Assembly: GCA_022796795.1 (NCBI GenBank)
Contig: JAAWJI010000010.1
Location: 1-64,000, forward strand
Length of the DNA stretch: 64,000 nt
Source: Lachnospiraceae bacterium
Lineage (GTDB): Bacteria; Bacillota; Clostridia; Lachnospirales; Lachnospiraceae
Direction of reading: 5' to 3'
Positions within the stretch are counted from its first letter, which is position 1. Each line of letters opens with the position of its first letter. The position numbers and the translations under genes were made by a program. Of the stretch, positions 34,949 through 45,193 are shown one piece after another. The notes below the pieces were generated by a model. That model did no database searches and had not been told where the DNA came from. It saw only the letters and a program-made list of their open reading frames with translations.

Positions 34949-35128
34949 GGGCCGCCGGGAGCATATAAGCTTAAATGATTCAGGGGAGCCCTTCTGGAGA
35001 TTCTGTGAAGGAGCTATTATTATAGAAGAAACAGGACCGGGAAGGGCTGTGCCGTCACCGATAACAAAGGGGCAAAGTCAGACAGGCCAAGCCCACAGAA
35101 GAGATTTCAGGACAGGAGATAGAGAAAT

Positions 35129-36790
35129 ATGAGAAGTGATGCGGTAACAAAGGGCGTACAGCAGGCGCCTCACAGGAGCCTGTTTAATGCACTGGGATAT
35201 ACAAAGGAAGAGCAGGAGCGTCCCCTGGTGGGAATTGTCAGCTCCTACAACGAGATTGTGCCAGGACACATGAACCTGGATAAGATCGTGGAGGCTGTGA
35301 AGATGGGAGTGGCTATGGCAGGCGGAACCCCCATTGTATTTCCGGCCATTGCGGTCTGCGACGGCATAGCCATGGGTCATGTGGGAATGAAATATTCCCT
35401 GGTGACCCGGGATCTGATCGCAGATTCCACGGAGTGTATGGCCATGGCCCATCAGTTTGATGCCCTGGTTATGGTGCCCAACTGCGACAAAAATGTGCCG
35501 GGACTTTTGATGGCGGCGGCCCGCATCAATATCCCCACCATCTTCGTTAGCGGCGGTCCTATGCTGGCTGGTCATGTGCACGGACAGAAGCGCAGCCTCT
35601 CCAGCATGTTTGAGGCGGTAGGCGCTCACGCGGCAGGCACCATGTCCGAGGAAGAGGTGGCGGAGTTTGAGAAGAATGTCTGCCCTACCTGCGGTTCCTG
35701 CTCCGGCATGTATACGGCCAACAGCATGAACTGTCTGACTGAGGCTTTGGGTATGGGGCTGGGCGGAAACGGCACCATTCCCGCCGTGTATTCCCAGCGC
35801 CTGCAGCTGGCCAAGCATGCGGGCATGCAGGTCATGGAGCTGTGGAGAAAAAATATCCGTCCCCGGGATATCATGACAAAGAAGGCGTTTCTCAATGCCC
35901 TAACCGTGGATATGGCCCTGGGATGTTCCACCAACAGTATGCTTCATCTGCCTGCCATTGCTCATGAGGCGGATGTGGAGCTGAACGTGGATATTGCCAA
36001 CGAGATCAGCGCACGCACCCCCAATCTCTGTCATCTGGCGCCTGCAGGCCCTACCTACATGGAGGATCTCAACGAGGCAGGCGGCGTCTATGCGGTAATG
36101 CAGGAATTGACCAAGAAAAATCTCTTACATACAGAGCTTATGACCGTGACCGGGAAGACTGTAGGCGAGAACATTGCCGGCTGCGTAAACCGGAATCCGC
36201 AGGTGATCCGTCCGGTGGAAAATCCCTACAGCGAGACCGGCGGCATTGCAGTGCTGAAGGGAAATCTGGCCCCGGATTCCGGCGTGGTGAAGCGCTCGGC
36301 TGTGGTGCCGGAGATGATGGTTCATGAGGGACCGGCCCGGGTATTTGATTGCGAGGAGGACGCCATCCAGGCTATTAAGGGCGGAAAAATTGTGGCCGGC
36401 GATGTGGTGGTGATTCGTTATGAGGGACCTAAAGGAGGGCCGGGCATGCGGGAGATGCTGAATCCTACCTCTGCCATTGCAGGAATGGGACTTGGCTCCA
36501 GCGTGGCTCTGATTACAGACGGCCGGTTCAGCGGAGCTTCCCGGGGAGCTTCTATTGGTCATGTGTCTCCGGAAGCGGCAGTGGGCGGACCCATTGCCCT
36601 GGTGGAAGAGGGGGATCTGATCCGCATCAATATTCCGGAAAATAAGCTGGAGCTGGCGGTATCAGAGGAAGAGCTGGCTGCGCGCAAGGCCAAATGGCAG
36701 CCCAGGGAGCCCAGGGTAACCACCGGCTATCTGAGCCGCTATGCCAAGATGGTAACCTCCGGAAACCGGGGAGCGATCCTGGAGAAATAG
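35129..36790 (+). CDS. ilvD: Dihydroxy-acid dehydratase
   Basis: Fe-S enzyme that dehydrates dihydroxyisovalerate and dihydroxymethylvalerate in valine/isoleucine synthesis; 553 aa. The cluster cysteines are in [10 protein letters not shown] (about 119) and [18 protein letters not shown] (about 187-193). The metal and carboxylate region [11 protein letters not shown] near the C-terminus is intact. A 180-base gap separates it from leuB; ilvB follows after 90 bases, so it is probably one transcript. Its Fe-S need links it loosely to the isc genes at 15-17 kb. Confidence 0.97.
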   Translation: MRSDAVTKGVQQAPHRSLFNALGYTKEEQERPLVGIVSSYNEIVPGHMNLDKIVEAVKMGVAMAGGTPIVFPAIAVCDGIAMGHVGMKYSLVTRDLIADSTECMAMAHQFDALVMVPNCDKNVPGLLMAAARINIPTIFVSGGPMLAGHVHGQKRSLSSMFEAVGAHAAGTMSEEEVAEFEKNVCPTCGSCSGMYTANSMNCLTEALGMGLGGNGTIPAVYSQRLQLAKHAGMQVMELWRKNIRPRDIMTKKAFLNALTVDMALGCSTNSMLHLPAIAHEADVELNVDIANEISARTPNLCHLAPAGPTYMEDLNEAGGVYAVMQELTKKNLLHTELMTVTGKTVGENIAGCVNRNPQVIRPVENPYSETGGIAVLKGNLAPDSGVVKRSAVVPEMMVHEGPARVFDCEEDAIQAIKGGKIVAGDVVVIRYEGPKGGPGMREMLNPTSAIAGMGLGSSVALITDGRFSGASRGASIGHVSPEAAVGGPIALVEEGDLIRINIPENKLELAVSEEELAARKAKWQPREPRVTTGYLSRYAKMVTSGNRGAILEK

Positions 36791-36880
36791 CCGAAGATTT
36801 TGGAAGGCGGCTTTCCAAAACAAAGAGCTGAAAGACAGCGCTTTGGATCGCAGGAAAAATGTAAGGGAGAGAAAGAATAT

Positions 36881-38560
36881 ATGCAGCTGACAGGCGCGGA
36901 AATTGTAATTGAATGTATGAAAGAGCAGGGCGTGGATACTGTGTTTGGGTATCCGGGCGGCTCCATTTTAAATATCTATGACGCATTGTATAAGCACCCG
37001 GAGATTCGTCATGTGCTCACGTCCCATGAGCAGGGAGCCTCCCATGCGGCGGATGGCTATGCCCGCTCCACGGGAAAGGTGGGAGTGTGCTTTGCTACCT
37101 CAGGACCGGGAGCTACCAACCTGGTGACAGGTATTGCCACGGCTTACATGGACTCCATTCCCTTGGTGGCCATTACCTGCAATGTGGGAAATTCTCTTTT
37201 AGGCAGAGATTCTTTTCAGGAAATTGACATTACCGGGGTCACAATGCCCATTACAAAGCATAATTATATAGTGAAGGATGTGACGAAGCTTGCGGATACT
37301 ATCCGCAGGTCCTTTGTCATTGCCAAATCCGGCAGGCCTGGTCCTGTGCTGGTGGATATCACCAAGGATGTGACGGCGAATGAGGCGGAGTATGAGTACC
37401 GAAAGCCAGAGCCTGTGGAACGGGTGAAGGATACCATTTTGGAGGAGGATGTGGAGAAGGCCCTGCAGATGATCGCACGGGCAAAGCGTCCCTTCCTCTT
37501 TGTAGGCGGCGGTGCCGTGCTCTCGGACGCGGCGGAGGAAGTGACGGAGCTGGCGGAGAAGATTCAGGCTCCTGTCTGCGACAGTCTTATGGGAAAGGGA
37601 GCCTTTTCCGGGGAGAATCCCCTGTATACGGGCATGCTGGGCATGCACGGGACAAAGGCCTCCAACTTTGGAGTCGCCCACTGTGATCTTCTGATCACCA
37701 TCGGAGCCCGCTTCAGCGACCGGGTTACCGGGAACGCAGAGCGGTTTGCCAAAAAGGCCAGGATTTTGCAGATTGATATTGATCCTGCGGAGATCAATAA
37801 AAATGTGGCTGTGGATGCCAGCATTATCGGAGATATCAAGGAAGTGCTGCAGATTTTGAATCCCCGGTTGGAGGCTTATGAGCATCCGGAGTGGCTGGGA
37901 GAAATAGAGGCTCTGCGCAACAAATATCCCCTGCGGTATGAGACGGATAAGCTGACCGGCCCCTTTATAATCCAGGAGCTGTACCGGATCACCAAGGGGC
38001 AGGCCATTGTGACAACAGATGTGGGACAGCATCAGATGTGGGCGGCCCAGTATTACAAATATTCCAGACCACGTACCTTCCTTACCTCCGGTGGATTGGG
38101 AACCATGGGCTACGGCCTGGGAGCCTGTATCGGAGCTAAAGTGGGCAATCCGGACAAGATCGTGGTGAATATCGGAGGCGACGGATGCTTCCGCATGAAT
38201 TTAAACGAGCTTGCCACAGCGGCCCGCCACAAGATCCCCATTATCCAGATCGTAGTGAACAACCATGTGCTGGGTATGGTGCGCCAGTGGCAGTCCTTGT
38301 TTTACGGAAAGAGGTATTCTTCCACGGTTCTGGATGACCAGGTGGATTTTGTGAAGGTGGCGGAGGGCCTGGGAGCCGCAGGGATCCGGGTAACCACAAG
38401 AGAAGAATTTGCTCCGGCGCTGGAGCAGGCTATAGCCATGGGGCGGCCCGTGGTGCTGGATTGCCAGATTGAAGCAGATGACAAGGTATTCCCCATGGTT
38501 TCTCCGGGAGCGTCCATTGAGGAGGCCTTTGACGCAGAGGATTTAAAGAACAGGGAATAA
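36881..38560 (+). CDS. ilvB: Acetolactate synthase large subunit
   Basis: ThDP- and FAD-dependent condensation of two pyruvates, or pyruvate with 2-oxobutyrate; 559 aa. N-terminal ThDP domain with GVDTVFGYPGGSILNIYDAL and the catalytic Glu in SHEQGASHAADGYAR (about 48). Middle FAD domain, then C-terminal ThDP domain with GDGCFRMNLNELATA and NNHVLGMVRQW. ATG 36881 follows AAGGGAGAG. No small subunit (ilvN) gene follows here; it may be elsewhere, or the enzyme may act alone. Confidence 0.95.
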   Translation: MQLTGAEIVIECMKEQGVDTVFGYPGGSILNIYDALYKHPEIRHVLTSHEQGASHAADGYARSTGKVGVCFATSGPGATNLVTGIATAYMDSIPLVAITCNVGNSLLGRDSFQEIDITGVTMPITKHNYIVKDVTKLADTIRRSFVIAKSGRPGPVLVDITKDVTANEAEYEYRKPEPVERVKDTILEEDVEKALQMIARAKRPFLFVGGGAVLSDAAEEVTELAEKIQAPVCDSLMGKGAFSGENPLYTGMLGMHGTKASNFGVAHCDLLITIGARFSDRVTGNAERFAKKARILQIDIDPAEINKNVAVDASIIGDIKEVLQILNPRLEAYEHPEWLGEIEALRNKYPLRYETDKLTGPFIIQELYRITKGQAIVTTDVGQHQMWAAQYYKYSRPRTFLTSGGLGTMGYGLGACIGAKVGNPDKIVVNIGGDGCFRMNLNELATAARHKIPIIQIVVNNHVLGMVRQWQSLFYGKRYSSTVLDDQVDFVKVAEGLGAAGIRVTTREEFAPALEQAIAMGRPVVLDCQIEADDKVFPMVSPGASIEEAFDAEDLKNRE

Positions 38561-38706
38561 GATGTAAGGAAAAGGTGGGACACTTCACGATTTCTGGTTT
38601 CCGGCATAAGATCAGTTCGCAAGAGATATGAGGCATTACCGTCATAAGATAAGAGCATGTGAAGGCTTGTCAGATGACAGACTATTTTAGCAGGGATGTT
38701 TGTGAT

Positions 38707-40074
38707 ATGAATATGCAGAGAATAAGAAAAAATCGATGGGTGTTTGGCATTATCATGGCTGCAGCTGCGGTGTACCTGGGGCTTTCCGTATTTTTTATGG
38801 ATCGCTTTTTCCCGGGAACCCGGGTAAATGGAGAGGATTGCAGCTTTCAGGAGGTTTCAAAGGTGGAGGAATGGCTTCTCTCCCTGGCGGGAACAGCACC
38901 TCTGACTCTGGTGGAGCGGGATGGGACAGAGGAAGAGCTGACGCTGGAGGAACTGGGAGGCCATTATGAGGCCCGGCATGAGGTGCTGCGGGTGAAGCGC
39001 AGCCAGAATGGATTTTTGTGGCCGCGGATGCTGTGGAGGCAGGATCAGTATGAGCTTTATCCGGAGCCTGTTTTTGACGAGGAGCTGTTTCAGCAGGGTT
39101 TAAATAACCTGGAATGTACCCAAAAGAACATGAGCCCCAGAGATGCCCGAGTGATCTTTACGGACAGCGGATACCGGGTGGAAGAGGAGCAGGAAGGGGC
39201 AAAGCTTAACCGGGAACGGTTTGAGAACGCCATTCGCCAGGCCTTTGCCCAGTTGGACACAGAGGTGAATCTGGAGGAGAGCGGGTGCTATGAGGAGCCT
39301 TCGGTGCGAAGCAGCGACCAGGATTTTCAGGCCATGACCGCTCAGCTGGACTGCTGGTTTTCCGCCAGGGTTACTTATGAGATTGGGGAAGAGCCTGTGG
39401 AGCTGACTGCCAGGCAGCTGCAGAAATGGATTCGCTATTCAGATGGGAAGGCGGAGCTTCAGACGGAAAAGATCGGGGAATTTATTGATGAGCTGGCGGA
39501 TACATACGATGGAGAGAGCGCCAAGCGGGTATTCTACAGCACCCGCCGGGGAAGGATTGTCCTGACAGACCGGAGGCATAAGTGGATCATTGACCGGGAG
39601 GCGGAGACTAAAGCGCTGACGGCCTGCGTCCAGGAGGGAGGCGTCATTAAACGGGAGCCCTACTACCAGGTGCCGGAGGGCCCCAGCATGGGCTCTGAGA
39701 TTGGAGACACCTATGTGGAGGTGGACATGGGAGCGCAGCATCTGTGGGTGTACCGGGAGGGCAAGCTGGTGCTGGAGACGGATGTGGTCACCGGGAATAC
39801 AGGACTTAGCAGGGGGACTCCGGGAATCCTGGCCTACGTATACAGCAAGGAGCGGAACCGGGTCCTGCGGGGGCCGGATTATGAAAGCTTCGTAAAATAC
39901 TGGGTGCCCTTTTACAGGGGCTATGGGATCCATGACGCCTCCTGGAGGGGATCCTTTGGGGGGAGTATCTATAAGACCAACGGTTCCCATGGGTGCGTGA
40001 ATATTCCGCCCTCCGTCATGCCGCTTATTTTTGAAAATGTGGAGCTGGGCATGCCTGTGATTACGTACTATTAG
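38707..40074 (+). CDS. L,D-transpeptidase with N-terminal membrane anchor
   Basis: Cell-wall cross-linking enzyme making 3-3 links or attaching ligands to peptidoglycan. One membrane helix (about 10-30) is followed by two putative peptidoglycan-binding-4-type domains and a C-terminal YkuD catalytic domain (about 325-455). The active-site motif is HDASWRGSFG...SHGCVNIP, with Cys near 436. The start is uncertain: ATG 38707, ATG 38713 or ATG 38674 are all in frame; none has a strong ribosome binding site. It lies between ilvB and serC without obvious functional link. About 455 aa. Confidence 0.88.
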   Translation: MNMQRIRKNRWVFGIIMAAAAVYLGLSVFFMDRFFPGTRVNGEDCSFQEVSKVEEWLLSLAGTAPLTLVERDGTEEELTLEELGGHYEARHEVLRVKRSQNGFLWPRMLWRQDQYELYPEPVFDEELFQQGLNNLECTQKNMSPRDARVIFTDSGYRVEEEQEGAKLNRERFENAIRQAFAQLDTEVNLEESGCYEEPSVRSSDQDFQAMTAQLDCWFSARVTYEIGEEPVELTARQLQKWIRYSDGKAELQTEKIGEFIDELADTYDGESAKRVFYSTRRGRIVLTDRRHKWIIDREAETKALTACVQEGGVIKREPYYQVPEGPSMGSEIGDTYVEVDMGAQHLWVYREGKLVLETDVVTGNTGLSRGTPGILAYVYSKERNRVLRGPDYESFVKYWVPFYRGYGIHDASWRGSFGGSIYKTNGSHGCVNIPPSVMPLIFENVELGMPVITYY

Positions 40075-40135
40075 TCTCTTTGGATAAAGAGATGTCCCAA
40101 TGTTTCGTCTATTGACAAGAGGAGGAAATGAAAAA

Positions 40136-41218
40136 ATGAGTCGAGTATACAACTTTTCGGCCGGGCCTGCAGTACTGCCGGAGGAAGTGCTGCGGGAAGC
40201 GGCGGCAGAAATGCTGGATTACAAGGGAACCGGCATGTCCGTTATGGAGATGTCCCACCGTTCTGGGGCATTTGAGGACATATTAAATACAGCAGAGCAG
40301 GACCTGCGGGATCTTATGGAGATTCCGGAAAACTATAAGGTGTTGTTTCTCCAGGGAGGAGCGCATCTGCAGTTTTCCATGATCCCCATGAACTTGATGA
40401 AAAACCGGGTGGCAGACTATATTGTGACAGGCCAGTGGGCAAAGCGGGCCTATGAGGAGGCTGCCATCTTTGGAAAGGCCAATAAAATCGCAGATTCCAG
40501 CGACAAAACCTTTTCCTATATTCCGGACTGTTCGGACTTGACTATAAGCCCGGAGGCGGATTACGTCTATATCTGTGAGAACAATACTATTTACGGAACA
40601 AAATTTCATACCCTTCCCAATACCAAGGGAAAGCTTCTGGTGTCCGACGTGTCCTCCTGTTTTTTGTCAGAGCCTGTGGATGTAAGAAAATACGGCCTGA
40701 TTTACGGCGGCGTGCAGAAAAATATTGGACCGGCCGGCATGGTGATTGTGATTATCCGGGAGGATCTGATTACAAAGGACACGCTTCCGGGAACTCCTAC
40801 CTATATGAAATATAAGATCCACGCGGATCATGGATCTCTCTATAATACTCCCAATTCCTACTGTATTTATATGTGCGGAAAGGTATTCCAATGGCTGAAG
40901 GCCATGGGCGGCCTGTCTGTGATGAAGCAGCGCAATGAGGAAAAGGCGGCTATCCTTTATGATTATCTGGATCAGAGCCGTCTCTTCAGGGGCACGGTGC
41001 GAAAAGAGGACCGGTCTCTCATGAATGTGCCCTTTGTTACCGGGGACAAAGAGAAGGATGAGAAATTTGTGCAGGCCGCAAAGGCTGCAGGTCTGGTGAA
41101 CCTGAAGGGACACCGGAGCGTGGGCGGCATGCGGGCCAGCATTTACAATGCCATGCCAAAAGCCGGCGTGGAGGCTCTGGTGGAGTTTATGAGGAAATAT
41201 GAGGAGGAGAACCGGTAA
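40136..41218 (+). CDS. serC: Phosphoserine aminotransferase
   Basis: PLP enzyme of serine synthesis (360 aa), class V fold. The start MSRVYNFSAGPAVLPEEVL is typical. The PLP lysine is in YGGVQKNIGPAG (about 198). Both substrate Arg regions (MEMSHRS and GHRSVGGMRAS) are present. GAGGAGG lies upstream at 40118-40124; a 3-codon mini-frame ATGAAAAAATGA overlaps the start and could be a translation-coupling quirk. The stop overlaps the serA start by one base. Confidence 0.96.
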   Translation: MSRVYNFSAGPAVLPEEVLREAAAEMLDYKGTGMSVMEMSHRSGAFEDILNTAEQDLRDLMEIPENYKVLFLQGGAHLQFSMIPMNLMKNRVADYIVTGQWAKRAYEEAAIFGKANKIADSSDKTFSYIPDCSDLTISPEADYVYICENNTIYGTKFHTLPNTKGKLLVSDVSSCFLSEPVDVRKYGLIYGGVQKNIGPAGMVIVIIREDLITKDTLPGTPTYMKYKIHADHGSLYNTPNSYCIYMCGKVFQWLKAMGGLSVMKQRNEEKAAILYDYLDQSRLFRGTVRKEDRSLMNVPFVTGDKEKDEKFVQAAKAAGLVNLKGHRSVGGMRASIYNAMPKAGVEALVEFMRKYEEENR

Positions 41219-42381
41219 TGTTTCATTATTATTGTCTGAATCCCATTGCGGCTTTTGGGCTGGATTATTTTACAAAAGATTATGACGCGGCGGAGAAAAT
41301 CGAGGAGGCGGATGCGGTTCTGGTGCGAAGCGCGGCCATGCACGACATGGAACTGCCCCAGAGGCTCTGCGCTGTGGCACGGGCGGGAGCCGGTGTGAAT
41401 AACATTCCCCTGGAGAAATGCTCCGAGCAGGGAATTGTGGTGTTTAATACGCCGGGAGCCAATGCAAACGGCGTGAAGGAGCTGGTTATTGCCGGTCTTT
41501 TGCTGGCTTCCCGGGATATTATTGGAGGCGTAAACTGGGTGCAGTCCGAGCGTATGAATGAGGAGATTGCCAAGGAGTCGGAAAAGCAGAAAAAGCAGTT
41601 TGCCGGGCAGGAGATTCTGGGAAAGAAGCTTGGAATCATCGGCCTGGGAGCCATCGGGGTGCAGGTAGCCAACGCAGCCACCCATCTGGGGATGGAGGTG
41701 CTGGGGTATGATCCCTATATTTCCGTGGAGGCGGCCTGGAATCTGTCCCGGAGTATCCGCCATATTACCAATGTGGACGACATTTATCGGGAGTGCGACT
41801 ATATTACCATCCATGTGCCCCTTTTGGACAGTACCAGACAGATGATCAATGCAGCGGCCATCTCCCGCATGAAGGACGGGGTGGTGGTATTAAACTTTGC
41901 CCGGGATCTCCTGGTGGAGGAAAAAGACATGGTGGCGGCGCTTCGAAGCGGTAAGGTGAAGCGCTATGTGACGGATTTCCCCAATCCTACCACGGCAGGA
42001 GCCAGAGGCACCATTGTGATTCCTCATCTGGGAGCATCCACCACAGAGGCGGAGGAAAATTGCGCCCGGGCGGCGGTGAAGGAGATCCGCTGCTTTCTGG
42101 AGCATGGAAATATTAAGAATTCCGTGAATTATCCGGACTGTGATATGGGAATCCCGGCGTATCCCAGCCGGATCGCCATTGCGCACCGGAATATCCGGAA
42201 TATGCTGGGGCAGTTTACCACGGTCATCAGCAGTGAGGACCACAATATCGGGAATATGACAAACAAGAGCCGGGGAGACTATGCCTATTCCATGTTTGAT
42301 CTGGAATCCAAGGCAAGTCCGGAGCTGATTGGGAAGCTTGAGGCGATTCAGGGCGTGCTGAAGGTGAGGGTGATCCAGTAA
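41218..42381 (+). CDS. serA: D-3-phosphoglycerate dehydrogenase
   Basis: First step of serine synthesis, NAD-dependent. It has the 2-hydroxyacid dehydrogenase fold with substrate domain (1-95 and about 280-310), an NAD motif KLGIIGLGAIGVQVANAA (about 138-155) and a late HLGASTTEAEEN that carries the catalytic His. The C-terminal 75 residues resemble an ACT domain, the serine-sensing part. 387 aa. Translation is coupled to serC and to the next gene by overlapping stop/start. Confidence 0.96.
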   Translation: MFHYYCLNPIAAFGLDYFTKDYDAAEKIEEADAVLVRSAAMHDMELPQRLCAVARAGAGVNNIPLEKCSEQGIVVFNTPGANANGVKELVIAGLLLASRDIIGGVNWVQSERMNEEIAKESEKQKKQFAGQEILGKKLGIIGLGAIGVQVANAATHLGMEVLGYDPYISVEAAWNLSRSIRHITNVDDIYRECDYITIHVPLLDSTRQMINAAAISRMKDGVVVLNFARDLLVEEKDMVAALRSGKVKRYVTDFPNPTTAGARGTIVIPHLGASTTEAEENCARAAVKEIRCFLEHGNIKNSVNYPDCDMGIPAYPSRIAIAHRNIRNMLGQFTTVISSEDHNIGNMTNKSRGDYAYSMFDLESKASPELIGKLEAIQGVLKVRVIQ

Positions 42382-43622
42382 TGGCAGTATTTCAGGCATT
42401 TCGCTGCATTCATCCTGCTCCCGGTCTGGAGCAGGAGATTGCGGCTCTGCCCTATGACGTATACAGCAGAGAGGAGGCGCTGGCAGCGGTGAAGAACTGT
42501 CCGCGCTCCTTTCTGCGCATTGACCGGGCGGAGACCCAGTTTCCATCCCAGGTAGACGCCTATGATGAACGGGTGTATGAGAAGGCCCGGGATCTTTTGT
42601 GGTCCATGGTAGAGCAGGGGGAATTTGTGGAGGAGGCCAAACCTGCCTACTATCTTTATGAGCTGACCATGAACGGGCGAAGTCAGACGGGAATTGTGGG
42701 CTGCGCATCCATAGACGACTATCTGTCTGGGGTGATCAAAAAACATGAGAATACCCGGGCGGAAAAGGAGCGGGATCGAATCCGCCATGTGGATGTGTGC
42801 GGAGCCCAGACAGGCCCCATTTTTCTGGCCTACCGGCAGGAGGAGCGGATTTCTCAAATCGTGGATACCGCAAAAGAGCAGGAGCCTATGTTTTCCTTTG
42901 TATCTGAGGACGGAGTGGGCCACCGGGGCTGGAGGATTGAGGGACCCCAGCAGATCTGGGCGCTGTCCGAGGCCTTTTGGAGCATTCCCCATCTGTATAT
43001 TGCAGACGGACATCACCGGGCGGCCTCGGCCGTGCAGGTAGGACAGCTTCGCCGCCAGAGCTGCCCGGCTGTTACCGGGGAGGAACCCTTTCACTATTTT
43101 CTGGCTGTGGCGTTTCCGGATACCCAGCTTCAGATCCTGGACTACAACCGGGTGGTAAGGGATTTGAACGGGCTGAGCAGGGCGGAATTTCTGGAGCGGG
43201 CGGGAGAGAGCTTTCAGATCCAGCTTCTGAGTGAGCGCAGGAAGCCTGATGAGAAAGGCACTGTGACCATGTTTCTGGAGGAACAGTGGTATCTCCTGCG
43301 GGCAAAGCCGGAGATTCGAACCAGCGATCCTGTGGACGGGCTGGACGTATCCCTTTTGCAGAACTATCTGATGGGACCGGTACTTGGGATCGGCGATCCC
43401 CGGACCGACCGGCGCATAGATTTTGTGGGCGGGATCCGGGGGCTGGAAGAGCTGGAACGCCGGGTTCATACGGATATGAAGGCGGCCTTCGCCATGTATC
43501 CTACCTCCATGGAGGAGCTGTTTGCAGTGGCGGACGCAGGGCTTTTGATGCCGCCGAAATCCACTTGGTTTGAGCCTAAGCTTCGCAGCGGATTGTTTAT
43601 CCATGGTATTGGACGGAAATAA
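42381..43622 (+). CDS. DUF1015 family protein
   Basis: 413-aa cytoplasmic protein of the DUF1015 family. Function is not established, though members often lie beside serA/serC in Clostridia, as here. Visible marks are an N-terminal FRCIHPAPGL and the conserved IADGHHRAASA (about 208-218), a segment that resembles a metal or nucleotide site. The ATG overlaps the serA stop, so it is translated from the same mRNA. A role in serine metabolism is inferred from this arrangement only. Confidence 0.85.
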   Translation: MAVFQAFRCIHPAPGLEQEIAALPYDVYSREEALAAVKNCPRSFLRIDRAETQFPSQVDAYDERVYEKARDLLWSMVEQGEFVEEAKPAYYLYELTMNGRSQTGIVGCASIDDYLSGVIKKHENTRAEKERDRIRHVDVCGAQTGPIFLAYRQEERISQIVDTAKEQEPMFSFVSEDGVGHRGWRIEGPQQIWALSEAFWSIPHLYIADGHHRAASAVQVGQLRRQSCPAVTGEEPFHYFLAVAFPDTQLQILDYNRVVRDLNGLSRAEFLERAGESFQIQLLSERRKPDEKGTVTMFLEEQWYLLRAKPEIRTSDPVDGLDVSLLQNYLMGPVLGIGDPRTDRRIDFVGGIRGLEELERRVHTDMKAAFAMYPTSMEELFAVADAGLLMPPKSTWFEPKLRSGLFIHGIGRK

Positions 43623-43635
43623 TATTCTGAATTGA

Positions 43636-43663
43636 TTGAAATTTTCTGAGATTATGGTATACT
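43636..43663 (+). promoter_or_regulatory. Promoter of the pyrH-frr-uppS-cdsA block
   Basis: TTGAAA at 43636-43641, 16-base spacer, TATACT at 43658-43663, 75 bases before pyrH. Confidence 0.65.
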
Positions 43664-43737
43664 GTACGCAGAAGCTCTATAGGGTAGAAATGGAAAGCTA
43701 TATTGCGTATGTCTATATACGAAGTCAGGAGAATACT

Positions 43738-44436
43738 ATGAAACGAGTTTTACTGAAACTGAGCGGAGAGGCCCTTGCCGGGGAAAAGCACACCGGGTTT
43801 GACGAGGCTACGGTGCTGGGGGTGGCCGGGCAGGTGAAAGCGCTGGTGGATGATGGAATCCAGGTGGGGATCGTCATCGGCGGCGGAAACTTCTGGAGAG
43901 GCCGGACCAGCGAGCATATGGACCGCACCAAGGCGGATCAGATCGGCATGCTGGCAACGGTGATGAATTGTATTTACGTGTCGGAGATTTTCCGGTATGC
44001 AGGTATGGGGACTGAGGTTTTGACACCTTTTGAATGTGGGGGCTTTGCCAAGCTGTTTACCAAGGACCGGGCTGTGAAATATCTGAAGCAGGGAAAGGTG
44101 GTATTTTTTGCAGGAGGCACGGGACATCCCTATTTTTCCACGGATACTACTACCACGCTGCGCGCCATTGAGATTGAGGCGGATGTGATTTTGCTGGCCA
44201 AGGCTGTGGACGGCGTGTATGACAGCGATCCTAAGGTGAATCCATCGGCCAGAAAGTTTGACGAGATTTCCATTGCCCAGGTGGTAGATCAGCGCCTAGC
44301 GGTTATGGATTTGACGGCTTCCATTATGTGCATGGAAAATCATATGCCTATGCTGGTGTTTGGGCTGGGTCAGCCAAACAGCATTGTAAATACAGTAAAG
44401 GGTAAGTTTACGGGGACAAAAATTACAGTAGGGTAA
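43738..44436 (+). CDS. pyrH: UMP kinase
   Basis: Hexameric kinase converting UMP to UDP; 232 aa, amino-acid-kinase fold. ATG 43738 follows AGGAG. KRVLLKLSGEAL and VIGGGNFWRG form the nucleotide-binding N-terminus; DRTKADQIGMLATVMN, FAGGTGHPYFSTDT and AVDGVYDSDP are family hallmarks. It heads the widely conserved pyrH-frr-uppS-cdsA run. Confidence 0.97.
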   Translation: MKRVLLKLSGEALAGEKHTGFDEATVLGVAGQVKALVDDGIQVGIVIGGGNFWRGRTSEHMDRTKADQIGMLATVMNCIYVSEIFRYAGMGTEVLTPFECGGFAKLFTKDRAVKYLKQGKVVFFAGGTGHPYFSTDTTTTLRAIEIEADVILLAKAVDGVYDSDPKVNPSARKFDEISIAQVVDQRLAVMDLTASIMCMENHMPMLVFGLGQPNSIVNTVKGKFTGTKITVG

Positions 44437-44451
44437 CGGAGGTTTTAAGGT

Positions 44452-45006
44452 ATGGATGAGAGATTGAAAATTTATGAGGAAAAGATGACCAAGTCCTTTG
44501 ATTCCATGATGCGGGAATTTGCTTCTATCCGGGCAGGACGGGCCAATCCCCATGTGCTGGATAAGATTCGGGTGGATTATTATGGAACGCCTACTCCCAT
44601 TCAGCAGGTGGGAAACGTATCGGTGCCGGAGCCGCGGATGCTGCAGATTCAACCTTGGGATAAGAGCCTTCTGAAAGCCGTGGAGAAAGCGATTTTGACA
44701 TCGGATCTGGGAATTAATCCCAGCAGCGACGGCTCTGTGATCCGTCTTATATTTCCGGAACTCACGGAGGAGCGCAGAAAAGAACTGGTGAAGGATATTA
44801 AGAAAAAGGGCGAGGCAGCCAAGGTTGCCATGCGCAATATCCGCCGGGATGCCAATGAAAGCTTCAAGAAGATGAACAAGGCCAGCGAGATTTCTGAGGA
44901 TGATCAGAAGGAGCTGGAGACCAAGGTGCAGAAGATGACGGACAAGTATGTGGCGGATGTGGACAAGGCCGTGGAGGAGAAGTCTAGGGAGATTCTGACC
45001 GTATAG
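44452..45006 (+). CDS. frr: Ribosome recycling factor
   Basis: Splits post-termination ribosomes together with EF-G. 184 aa, mainly helical, with REFASIRAGRANPHVLDKI and the C-terminal KKMTDKYVADVDK segment typical of RRF. It begins 15 bases after pyrH and is followed by a modest hairpin. Confidence 0.97.
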   Translation: MDERLKIYEEKMTKSFDSMMREFASIRAGRANPHVLDKIRVDYYGTPTPIQQVGNVSVPEPRMLQIQPWDKSLLKAVEKAILTSDLGINPSSDGSVIRLIFPELTEERRKELVKDIKKKGEAAKVAMRNIRRDANESFKKMNKASEISEDDQKELETKVQKMTDKYVADVDKAVEEKSREILTV

Positions 45007-45093
45007 GGATGATTCTGTGGCCAAAAAAGCAGAATGATGTATTATATTTGAATTGTAGGCAGAGAGATAGACAGTGTGAGGATGCAAAAGGGG

Positions 45094-45122
45094 CGGGGTT
45101 TCTTTGTAAACCCCGTTTCTGT
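45094..45122 (+). terminator. Weak terminator after frr
   Basis: CGGGGTTT (45094-45101) pairs with AAACCCCG (45108-45115), followed by TTTCTGTT. The broken T-run suggests partial termination before uppS. Confidence 0.5.
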
Positions 45123-45193
45123 TGTTGAATCCTCTGATTTTCGCTGGCAACGAGTGACAGGGAACATCTGTTTACGGATATAGGGAGGTTGGG

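Noticed and set aside
34949-35128. T-box or leucine attenuator before ilvD
   Set aside because: No T-box core motif, no leader peptide with branched-chain codons and no terminator/antiterminator pair could be found.
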